A program made the translations under genes and the position numbers. Shown here one piece after another: positions 1-6,425 of a stretch of 10,575 nucleotides of DNA. The notes under the pieces were generated by a model. That model saw nothing but the letters and a program-made list of their open reading frames with translations, had not been told where the DNA came from and made no database searches. The stretch is from JBKJTP01 sp046590195. GTDB lineage: Bacteria > Bacteroidota > Ignavibacteria > Palsa-1295. The first letter of the stretch is position 1; each line of letters opens with the position of its first letter. Location of the stretch: NCBI GenBank assembly GCA_046590195.1, contig JBKJTP010000005.1:1-10575 (forward strand), given 5' to 3'.

Positions 1-2872
1 CTTCGACGGCGATCAGATGGCTGTGCACGTTCCGCTTTCCTACGAAGCGCAGCTCGAGTGCTCGGTACTCTTGCTCTCTTCGCACAACATCATCTCTCCA
101 CAGAACGGCGAGCCGATCGCTGTTCCGTCGCAGGACATGGTTCTCGGTGCATATTATCTCACGAAGCACCGCAAGGGCGTGCTCGGTGAGGGTATGAACT
201 TCTCGAGCGCGAAGGAAGTGATCATTGCGTATAACCTCGGACGTCTTGATCTTCATGCGAAGTTCAAGGTGCGTATCGACGGCAAGTTGGTCGAGACGAC
301 GACAGGTCGTGTGATCTTCAATGAGATCGTACCGAAGGAGATGGGTTATCTGAACGAGCTTCTCACGAAGAAGCGCTTGCGTCAGATCATCTCGATCACC
401 TTCCGTCAGGTCGGTAATCTCAAGACCGTGCAGTTCCTCGATCGTTTGAAGGAGCTCGGTTTCGGTTACGCTACTCGCGGTGGACTTTCGGTATCGCTCT
501 ATGATATCGTTGTGCCGAAGGAGAAGGACGAAATTATCATCAAGGCGCAGAAGCAGGTCGATGATGTTCAGGACAAGTACCTGAACGGCTTCATCACTTC
601 TGGTGAGCGTTACAACAAGGTCATCGATATCTGGACGCGCGCAACAAACCGCGTGGCAGATAAGCTGTTCGATACACTCCAGCACGATCTCGATGGTTTC
701 AACCCTCTCTACATGATGGTTGACTCGGGTGCTAGAGGTTCGAAGGAGCAGGTTCGTCAGCTCGCTGGTATGCGCGGACTGATGGCTAAGCCGCAGAAGT
801 CGCTATCGGGACAGACGGGTGAGCTCATTGAGAATCCGATCATCTCGAACTTCCGCGAAGGTCTTTCGATCCTTGAGTACTTCATCTCGACGCACGGTGC
901 CCGTAAGGGACTTGCAGATACCGCTCTGAAGACGGCTGACGCAGGTTACCTCACACGCCGCCTCGTTGATGCTGCGCAAGATGCTATTATCTCCGGTTAC
1001 GATTGCGGTACCATCCGTGGTATACCTACATCGGCACTGAAGGAGGGCGAAGATGTGAAGGAGCCGCTTTCGGAGCGTATCCTTGGCCGCGTATCGCTCG
1101 ACATGATCATCGATCCGATCTCACAGGAAGTGCTCGTCGAAGCTGGCGGCATGATCGACGAAGAAGTTGCTCACAAAATTACTTCGACCTCGATCGAGAC
1201 CGTACTCATTCGCTCGGTGCTGACATGCGAAACACGCCGCGGCGTGTGCGCACTCTGCTACGGTCGTAATCTCACGAACCACAAGCTCGTCGAGATCGGT
1301 GAAGCAGTCGGTATCGTAGCAGCGCAGTCGATCGGTGAGCCTGGTACGCAGCTTACGCTTCGTACATTCCATACCGGTGGTGCTGCATTGCTCGTGGCTT
1401 CGCAGTCGCAGGTTACTTCGAAGTTCGAAGGTACGTTGCAGTACGAGGGCATGAAGGTCATCACGGATCCGGAAGGAAACAAGATCGTCATGTCGCGTTC
1501 GGGACAGGTGCATATCCTCGATGAGGATAACCGTGTCATCGGTAAGTTCGACGTTCCTTACGGCTCGCAGATCCGCGTGCAGGAAGGCGAGAAGATCGCG
1601 AAGGGTCAGATGTTGTATGAGTGGGATCCGTATAACGCGGTCATCCTCTCGGAGCATCCTGGTACGCTTCGCTTCAAGGACTTCATCGATAACATTACGT
1701 ATCGCACAGAGACTGACGAACTCACAGGCAATGACCTTGTGCGTACGATCGACTCTCGCGAGCGTTCAAAGTCTCCAACGATCGACATTGTCGCTGCTGA
1801 TGGCCACACGATCATCAACTACATCATTCCTTCACAGGCTGTGATGCAGGTGACGAATGGTCAGGAGATCGAAGCCGGTACGGTACTCGTGAAGATCGCT
1901 CGTACGGGCGGTAAGACACGAGATATCACGGGCGGTCTTCCACGCGTTACGGAGCTCTTCGAGGCCCGCTCACCGAGCGATCCTGCGACGGTATCCGAGA
2001 TCGATGGTGTCGTTCACTTCGAGAAGCCACGCCGTGGTTCGCGCGTTGTTGTTGTAACATCGCATGATGGTACCGACCGCCGCGAGTACACGATCCCATT
2101 TGGTAAGCACATTCTTGTTCAGGAAGGCGATGCCGTCCGTTCAGGTGAGCGTTTGTCCGATGGCTCGATCGATGCGCATGACATTCTTGCGATCAAGGGC
2201 GTTGCCGAGGTACAGCAGTATCTCGTAAACGAGATCCAGGAAGTCTATCGCATGCAGGGTGTAAAGATCAGTGACAAGCACATCGAGATCATGGTACGCC
2301 AGATGCTCGGCAAGATCCGCGTCACATCGTCGGGCGATTCGTTGCTCCTCGAGAATGATGAAGTGGATAAGGCAAAGGTCGCTGAAGAGAATGATCTGCT
2401 CATGAACTCGGTCTTCATCACGAAGCGTGGTGATTCGAAGTTCAAGATGGCGCAGCTCGTTGATAAGAAGAAGTTCAAGGAGGCCGCAGCCGATCTGAAG
2501 AAGAAGGGTAAGGCCGCGCCAGAAGCGCGTCCTGCAGAGCCTGTCATGGGCGAGCCGGTTCTGCTCGGTATCACGCAGGCAGCTCTGACAACAGAGAGCT
2601 TCATCTCTGCTGCAAGCTTCCAGGAGACGACAAAGGTACTGACAGATGCATCGATCCAGGCCAAGAAGGACAAGCTTCTCGGACTCAAGGAGAATGTTAT
2701 CGTCGGTCATCTTATCCCGGCAGGTACGGGTCTTCCGAAGTTCCGCGATCTCATCGTGGTACCGAAGGATCAGGACACAACCTACGGCAGCAGTGGCTCC
2801 ATCGGTGGCGCGATCGAAGTCGACAACGACATCGACGCGATCATCCGCCGCGCCAAGAGCGTCTCCGCTTAA
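1..2872 (+). CDS. rpoC: DNA-directed RNA polymerase subunit beta' (5' end outside window)
   Basis: Catalytic beta' subunit of RNA polymerase. About 956 C-terminal residues are present, reading from base 2; the usual bacterial length is about 1,400. The first residues, FDGDQMAVH, belong to the universal NADFDGDQM loop that holds the catalytic Mg2+, so the N-terminal clamp and first zinc site lie upstream. Next come the bridge-helix region (VDSGARGSKEQVRQL, near base 720) and NFREGLSILEYF. The second zinc-binding site has a Cys near base 1000 and CETRRGVCALC near 1225-1257. The trigger-loop segment AAQSIGEPGTQLTLRTFHTGG follows near 1320. The C-terminal signatures GLPRVTELFEAR, QMLGKIRV, ITQAAL..ESFISAASFQET and HLIPAGTG are all intact. 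The gene ends in TAA before a structured 3' UTR with an intrinsic terminator; rpoB would be expected just upstream. Identity is certain. Confidence 0.98.
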   Translation, partial: FDGDQMAVHVPLSYEAQLECSVLLLSSHNIISPQNGEPIAVPSQDMVLGAYYLTKHRKGVLGEGMNFSSAKEVIIAYNLGRLDLHAKFKVRIDGKLVETTTGRVIFNEIVPKEMGYLNELLTKKRLRQIISITFRQVGNLKTVQFLDRLKELGFGYATRGGLSVSLYDIVVPKEKDEIIIKAQKQVDDVQDKYLNGFITSGERYNKVIDIWTRATNRVADKLFDTLQHDLDGFNPLYMMVDSGARGSKEQVRQLAGMRGLMAKPQKSLSGQTGELIENPIISNFREGLSILEYFISTHGARKGLADTALKTADAGYLTRRLVDAAQDAIISGYDCGTIRGIPTSALKEGEDVKEPLSERILGRVSLDMIIDPISQEVLVEAGGMIDEEVAHKITSTSIETVLIRSVLTCETRRGVCALCYGRNLTNHKLVEIGEAVGIVAAQSIGEPGTQLTLRTFHTGGAALLVASQSQVTSKFEGTLQYEGMKVITDPEGNKIVMSRSGQVHILDEDNRVIGKFDVPYGSQIRVQEGEKIAKGQMLYEWDPYNAVILSEHPGTLRFKDFIDNITYRTETDELTGNDLVRTIDSRERSKSPTIDIVAADGHTIINYIIPSQAVMQVTNGQEIEAGTVLVKIARTGGKTRDITGGLPRVTELFEARSPSDPATVSEIDGVVHFEKPRRGSRVVVVTSHDGTDRREYTIPFGKHILVQEGDAVRSGERLSDGSIDAHDILAIKGVAEVQQYLVNEIQEVYRMQGVKISDKHIEIMVRQMLGKIRVTSSGDSLLLENDEVDKAKVAEENDLLMNSVFITKRGDSKFKMAQLVDKKKFKEAAADLKKKGKAAPEARPAEPVMGEPVLLGITQAALTTESFISAASFQETTKVLTDASIQAKKDKLLGLKENVIVGHLIPAGTGLPKFRDLIVVPKDQDTTYGSSGSIGGAIEVDNDIDAIIRRAKSVSA

Positions 2873-2885
2873 GGCCGGCGCCCAA

Positions 2886-2935
2886 TACACGAAAGTGTAG
2901 CACACGCTTCGGATGAGCGATCATCCGGCTTGTGC
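2886..2935 (+). other. Two abutting GNRA-tetraloop hairpins in the rpoC 3' UTR
   Basis: Hairpin 1 has perfect 5-bp arms TACAC/GTGTA (2886-2890 and 2895-2899) around a GAAA loop. Hairpin 2 starts at the next base. Its inner arms CGGATGA/TCATCCG (2910-2916 and 2921-2927) enclose a GCGA loop, its outer arms GCACA/TGTGC pair (2900-2904 with 2931-2935), and two further G-C pairs form between them (2906-2929, 2907-2928). The terminator hairpin follows six bases later. The pairing is read directly from the sequence. A role in mRNA 3'-end stability or as a 3'-derived RNA is inference only. Confidence 0.6.
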
Positions 2936-2939
2936 GAAA

Positions 2940-2977
2940 AAAACAAAACCCCGGGGCAACCCGGGGTTTTGTTGTTT
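2940..2977. terminator. Bidirectional intrinsic terminator after rpoC
   Basis: Arms at 2942-2955 and 2960-2973 (core AAAACCCCGGG / CCCGGGGTTTT) pair without mismatch around a GCAA tetraloop. On the + strand the hairpin runs into TTTTGTTGTTT and ends rpoC transcription. Read on the - strand the same hairpin is followed by an eight-T run, a strong terminator for the leftward envelope genes that end at 3090. Confidence 0.92.
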
Positions 2978-3089
2978 AAGCCAAATCAAAAATGTAGCGC
3001 TGGCTTCAGCCGGCAAGCCGAGTCACAGTCGACACCAGAGCTCGTTAGCAACTCTGCAAAACACCGGTTCACGCCGAAGTTTTTATTGT

Positions 3090-3848
3090 TTACGGTGCGC
3101 CGAAGAAGTTGTGCCTGAACTCAAGACCGAGGCCGAACCCACCTGTGGTAAACAGATCTTCGGAAGCGCCATGGAGCATCAATGGGAATGTGATGAAGCC
3201 GGTCATCTTCACACTCGGCGGACCCACGCGAATGATAAAAGAATGCTCTGACATTAAGACATCTGAATGACCGATGAATATCTCGCGGTCATTGGTATCG
3301 CCATTGCGGTACTGCAGCAGCGAGAAGTAATCAACGAAAGTGAGACAGGAAAGGCGCAACTGATATCCAATAACATCTGTGGCGTCATCCTGATCGATGC
3401 CTAGTGCGATAGCTGACTGCGCGAAGTAACTCGTAAAGCTGGCTTTGCCAGAATCTGCGCCGGTGCCAATCGCTCCGCTGTGACCGTCGAACAGCGACGT
3501 GCCTCTCGCATAACCAAAGAAAAGATCAGCATGGAGCGATTCAGCATCCCGTACCTGTGTACCGAGTCCGGCCCCAAAGCTGCGATAATGCTGGGACATG
3601 TGGTTGACCGAATCGCTATCGCCACCAAGAAGTGAGCCTTCGACCATTAGCGAGAGTTGGTCCAAGACTGCATAGGAGATGCTGCCCGCCCAGCCTGTGG
3701 CAGTGCTCACGTTTGCGTTAACAGCAATGTCACCGGAGCTCTTGAGCAACGGCGCAGACGGCGCAACGGTAGCGTAGTGCACTCCGCAGGAGTTGAGGGT
3801 CGCGAGTAAAGTAAAGCACAACCAGATTCCGCTGCGATTTTTTCTCAT
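3090..3848 (-). CDS. Predicted outer-membrane lipoprotein, beta-barrel-like, function unknown
   Basis: 252 residues from ATG to TAA. The N-terminus is a lipoprotein signal: MRKNR, then a hydrophobic stretch ending LNSC, which puts the lipidated cysteine at residue 21. The mature part is rich in Gly, Ser, Ala and aromatic residues in alternating patterns (for example ISYAVLDQLSLMVEGSL, ADLFFGYARG, GLGLEFRHNFF), as expected for an outer-membrane beta-barrel. Its early segment (VAPSAPLLKSSGDIAVNANV, then SYAVLDQLSLM) resembles an uncharacterised barrel/lipoprotein type common in Bacteroidota, where a similar 'PLL..kGe....G' motif precedes 'AYAV.dh'; this is recalled from family patterns, not searched. 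It starts 18 nt after the end of the broken barrel gene at 3867-4484 and is probably cotranscribed with it. The post-rpoC hairpin can terminate it. Substrate and partners are unknown. Confidence 0.75.
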   Translation of the reverse strand: MRKNRSGIWLCFTLLATLNSCGVHYATVAPSAPLLKSSGDIAVNANVSTATGWAGSISYAVLDQLSLMVEGSLLGGDSDSVNHMSQHYRSFGAGLGTQVRDAESLHADLFFGYARGTSLFDGHSGAIGTGADSGKASFTSYFAQSAIALGIDQDDATDVIGYQLRLSCLTFVDYFSLLQYRNGDTNDREIFIGHSDVLMSEHSFIIRVGPPSVKMTGFITFPLMLHGASEDLFTTGGFGLGLEFRHNFFGAP

Positions 3849-3866
3849 TCCACACCGGCAATTTAC

Positions 3867-4484
3867 TCAGAATCCGACAACGAGCGACACAAATGGATGA
3901 GACCTGAACTCCGATGGATTGATCGGCCTTTCAAACGGATCAACCATCGGTAGGTGTCCTCGAAGTTCTACGCTCATCCCTCCGTACCAAAACCCAGCGC
4001 CGATCACGGCGTCAAGCTCAAAGCCAGTGACAAAGCGGCCATAACCGACATCGCTCAATCCCGAAGGTCCACCAATCGATGGGGTGATGCCAACGATGGT
4101 GTAAGGCGTGAGCCGGCTAGAATCCAACCTGTATCGATGAATGATGGGCAAGCTTAGTGTAGTGAAGATCACTCAATCAGTAGAGTCGGCCTGAGCAAAA
4201 CCAGGGCTCCTGCCAACATTCACAATCTTGAAGTTCACTGCAAGACCGCCAGACAAGAAATGGTCGCTGTTTAGTCGACGGTTCGCCTGTCCACCAAACC
4301 CGAATCCGAATCCGTCATAATATGGCGAGCTCAACTGGAATTGAGTGGAAATCGGGTCCTCCTTCACTGATGGATTGTCCAAGTGATCCATGGACCCCGC
4401 GCACGAGGTAGAAACCAGTATGAGCATCATCATGCTCGACTTCGCGAGCCATGGAGTCTTAGCAAATTTGCGCCTGAACGTCAT
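3867..4484 (-). pseudogene. Beta-barrel-like envelope lipoprotein interrupted by an in-frame TGA
   Basis: One continuous reading frame of 206 codons, split at codon 104 by TGA (4175-4173) and ended by a second TGA at 3869-3867. The upstream 103 residues carry a signal (MTFRRKF.., hydrophobic LILVSTSC, probable lipidated Cys28) and barrel-like strands (YDGFGFGFGGQANRRL, FLSGGLAVNFKIV). The downstream 101 residues continue the same kind of protein (FTTLSLPIIHRYRL, TPYTIVGITPSIGG, GFWYGGMSVELRGHL) and end in FVSLVVGF, with the C-terminal Phe usual for BAM-inserted barrels. The stop falls inside the barrel, so this is most simply one gene with a nonsense mutation or base error. The part after the stop begins with GTG and has no signal peptide, so it is unlikely to be a separate secreted protein. 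An alternative start is the ATG triplet at 4433-4425. Function unknown. Confidence 0.7.
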
Positions 4485-4532
4485 GATGCAAACATACGCA
4501 ATTTCTCTCGGTACCCTCGGTTTTGCATCATG
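4482..4532. repeat. 11-bp perfect inverted repeat between divergent lipoprotein genes
   Basis: CATGATGCAAA (4482-4492) and TTTGCATCATG (4522-4532) are exact reverse complements separated by 29 nt. The left arm overlaps the ATG of the leftward broken barrel gene (4484-4482). The right arm lies 27 nt before the start of the rightward lipoprotein gene at 4559. The symmetry suits an operator for divergent transcription, but no regulator is known. Confidence 0.55.
4489..4496 (-). promoter_or_regulatory. Candidate -7 box TATGTTTG, leftward
   Basis: The - strand reads TATGTTTG, an exact match to the Bacteroidota TAnnTTTG consensus and identical over TATGTTTGCA to the promoter box at 5816. It ends only 4 nt before the ATG at 4484, so it would give a leaderless mRNA or imply the later start at 4433. 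No clear TTG -33 element lies 19-21 nt upstream, so the call is weak. Confidence 0.3.
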
Positions 4533-4558
4533 GCGATAGCTATCTGTTATTTTCGCAC

Positions 4559-5689
4559 ATGCGATATCCCTACGTTCTTCTTTTCCTCCTGCTCGCTTCG
4601 TGCTCTTCCAATATTCGTGAGGCTGATACGGCCGCCGACTCCGCATCTGTTGTGAGCACTCCAAATTCCCCCGACTTCTACCGCAAGTACACTGGTGTGC
4701 TTGCTGGGCAGAACGTAACGGCGCATTTGTCGATGAAATCGGGGAGGCTTGCAGGCACTTACTACTACGATCGCATCGGCATTCCGATCATGCTGTGGCC
4801 GGGCGGCATGGACAAGGCGAGTGGCCGCTACGAGCTTCACGAGCGGACGACAGGGGAGTCGCAGATATGGAAGGTAGCTGTGCTGCCAGGCACGCTGCAG
4901 GGCACGTGGTCGAGCGGAAGCCAGGCATTCGACATTAGTCTGAGCGAGGCGCAGGGCGCGAGCTTAGCGCCGTGGGTGCGGATGGATTCGCTACGGGCAA
5001 GACCGCATCTAGCAGAGCCGGAGGCGATGGTGGGCGTGGATTTCCTGCTTCCTGCCGCGGGCTCTGGGCCGCTGGAGCAGGAGATCGTTAAGCTTCTAGG
5101 TTCGTCAGGGTTCGTAATGGGCGAGGAGGAGAGCGCTCCGCCAGCCAAGGACATCAACGAATTCTGGGAGCGTTCGCGCGAGCGCTTCTTCAGGTTCTAT
5201 CGCGAGGCTACGGCTGAACTGAAGGATGCTGACCTCGGCTCGGGCACTCATAACTACACGCTTGGCCACGCGTCGGAGGTTTACTTCGATCGCGATGACT
5301 TTGTTGTCCTAAGCTTCGCCAACTACGAGTACACCGGAGGTGCGCATGGCAATGGCGGGACGAACTACCTGAACTACGATCTTCGTAGCTCGAAGCGCTG
5401 GATGCTTGACGATATGATGCGCGTCGATAGCGCGAAGATCATCGCATTGCTCGACACCGCAGCACGAGCACAATTCAACATCCCCGACGGCGTGCCGCTC
5501 ATGCCGAACGTGTTCAACAGCAAGCTCTACATCCCGCAGAATTACTTCGTCACGCACAAAGGCATCACGTTCAGCTTTTGGCCTTATGACATCGCGGCTT
5601 ATGCGCAAGGGGAGATCCAATTGTTTGTGCCGTGGACGGAGCTGCACTCCATTCTAAAGCCGGATTTTGCGCAGCGGCTACAGCTCTAA
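4559..5689 (+). CDS. Lipoprotein with C-terminal DUF4163/DUF3298-like (PdaC/RsiV-type) domains
   Basis: 376 residues from the ATG at 4559; a TTG at 4523 is in frame but would place non-signal residues in front. MRYPYVLLFLLLASC is a lipoprotein signal with lipidated Cys15. Residues ~40-130 form a repetitive beta-rich domain (GTYYYDRIGIPIML, then GRYELHE, LQGTWSSGSQAF) of a kind often found before DUF3298 in envelope proteins. The C-terminal half matches the DUF4163-DUF3298 pair: EVYFDRDDFVVLSFANYEYTGGAHGNG (about residues 240-265), DLRSSKRWMLDDMM, then FSFWPYDIAAYAQGEIQLFVPW before the end. These domains occur in the deacetylase PdaC and the anti-sigma factor RsiV, where the DUF3298 part binds lysozyme; a cell-wall or lysozyme-related role here is only inference. 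The gene is divergent from the broken barrel gene and closed by a terminator 15 nt after TAA. Confidence 0.85.
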   Translation: MRYPYVLLFLLLASCSSNIREADTAADSASVVSTPNSPDFYRKYTGVLAGQNVTAHLSMKSGRLAGTYYYDRIGIPIMLWPGGMDKASGRYELHERTTGESQIWKVAVLPGTLQGTWSSGSQAFDISLSEAQGASLAPWVRMDSLRARPHLAEPEAMVGVDFLLPAAGSGPLEQEIVKLLGSSGFVMGEEESAPPAKDINEFWERSRERFFRFYREATAELKDADLGSGTHNYTLGHASEVYFDRDDFVVLSFANYEYTGGAHGNGGTNYLNYDLRSSKRWMLDDMMRVDSAKIIALLDTAARAQFNIPDGVPLMPNVFNSKLYIPQNYFVTHKGITFSFWPYDIAAYAQGEIQLFVPWTELHSILKPDFAQRLQL

Positions 5690-5704
5690 GCTAGCCTTTA
5701 AAAT

Positions 5705-5738
5705 CAAAACCCTGGCGATCGCCGGGGTTTTGTGTTTT
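5705..5738 (+). terminator. Intrinsic terminator after the DUF3298 lipoprotein gene
   Basis: Arms CAAAACCCTGGC (5705-5716) and GCCGGGGTTTTG (5721-5732) pair with one G-T wobble around a GATC loop, followed by TGTTTT. The stem begins 15 nt after the stop codon. It shares the CAAAACCC..GGGGTTTTG frame with the terminator after rpoC. Confidence 0.9.
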
Positions 5739-5792
5739 AGACGCATTGCTATTCTGGCAGAGAAGTCTACGCAAAAAATACTGACTCAGCTA

Positions 5793-5823
5793 TTGACAAA
5801 GCTCTTCTAATTTCGTATGTTTG
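5793..5823 (+). promoter_or_regulatory. Bacteroidota-type promoter (TTGACA - TATGTTTG)
   Basis: TTGACA at 5793-5798 and TATGTTTG at 5816-5823. TTG and the TA of the -7 box are 20 nt apart, which fits the TTG / TAnnTTTG promoter described in Bacteroidota. The 5869 ATG lies 45 nt after the box, giving a normal leader. The preceding gene is closed by a terminator at 5705-5738, so an independent promoter is needed here. Confidence 0.65.
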
Positions 5824-5868
5824 CAGTCACTTCTTCTCGCCGCTGACTGTAGACCATACTTCCTAACA

Positions 5869-6339
5869 ATGAAAAAGATCTCAATCCTGATTTTCGGGCT
5901 TAGCCTATTCGCGTTGTTTGTACCGAATTCCGTTAGTGCGCAGGCAGGCGGTGTACCAGGTCGGTTTACCCGATTGCTTCCAACAACGCGCGTATCTGCA
6001 GTCACGCTGAATGTGAAAGATACGATCATCCTTACGATGGGTGACTATGAAACCCTCACATTAAACCCTGGTCCTGGAGTCACGGGCTTCGAGGTTACAC
6101 ACAGACCGGTAACGAGCGGCACCACTTCCGCAGATCGTTGGGTGACCGAGCAGGTTGACATGTCTACAGGGCTATGGTACATGATTAACAATCACAACTG
6201 TACAACGACCTCAGCGAGACTCGACGATCCTACGCCGCCATTGCGCCTGGCGGTCCCCGGTCCACGCAGTTCGAGTTACCATATTAGTACGGCGCTGTGC
6301 ACAGGCGGGGTGAGGGAGATTATGCTGATTGCTTATTGA
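5869..6339 (+). CDS. Small secreted protein, function unknown
   Basis: 156 residues from the ATG at 5869 to TGA. A TTG at 5821 is in frame but overlaps the promoter box, and the ATG directly opens a classic signal peptide: MKKISILIFGLSLFALF, then NSVSAQA with probable cleavage after SVSA or SAQA. The mature ~130 residues contain short beta-type stretches (RVSAVTLNVKDTIILTMGDYETLTL, GLWYMINNHN) and two cysteines (in HNCTTT and ALCTGG) that could form a disulphide. No family is recognised. It has its own promoter and lies between the DUF3298 lipoprotein terminator and the end of the oppositely directed STAND ATPase gene, 86 nt away, with no clear terminator in that gap. It is probably periplasmic or exported. 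Confidence 0.7.
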   Translation: MKKISILIFGLSLFALFVPNSVSAQAGGVPGRFTRLLPTTRVSAVTLNVKDTIILTMGDYETLTLNPGPGVTGFEVTHRPVTSGTTSADRWVTEQVDMSTGLWYMINNHNCTTTSARLDDPTPPLRLAVPGPRSSSYHISTALCTGGVREIMLIAY

Positions 6340-6425
6340 TGGATTAGCATAACAAGAACCGGAAAGTAATTGTCAATGACACTAGAGGCAAAAAGGGGAT
6401 TACTAATCGCGTACTGATGTGAGCA

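Noticed and set aside
2141..2905. 254-codon open frame on the - strand opposite the rpoC 3' end, plus other long frames inside rpoC
   Set aside because: They are fully antisense to an unmistakable rpoC, have no recognisable protein features, and arise from its strong codon bias.
2913..3251. 112-codon + strand frame after rpoC (and a 62-codon frame at 2930)
   Set aside because: It runs through the terminator hairpin and then antisense to the lipoprotein gene; it has no signal or motif of its own.
3867..4172. Independent 101-residue gene starting at GTG 4172
   Set aside because: The GTG directly follows the TGA in the same frame, there is no signal peptide, and the sequence continues the upstream barrel; a broken single gene explains it better.
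4161..4175. Selenocysteine or other TGA recoding at the internal stop
   Set aside because: Only a 5-bp, 3-nt-loop hairpin follows, unlike a bacterial SECIS; TGA serves as a normal stop at the end of the same gene and at 6337-6339.
4521..4555. Promoter TTTTG - TATTTTCG for the 4559 gene
   Set aside because: The -7 box has a mismatch, the spacer is 22 nt, and the box ends 3 nt before the ATG; too poor to call.
6340..6425. Possible terminator between the converging 5869 and 6426 genes
   Set aside because: Only weak inverted pairs (AGTAAT/ATTACT; TGTCA-A-TGACA) without a compact stem plus T-run on either strand.
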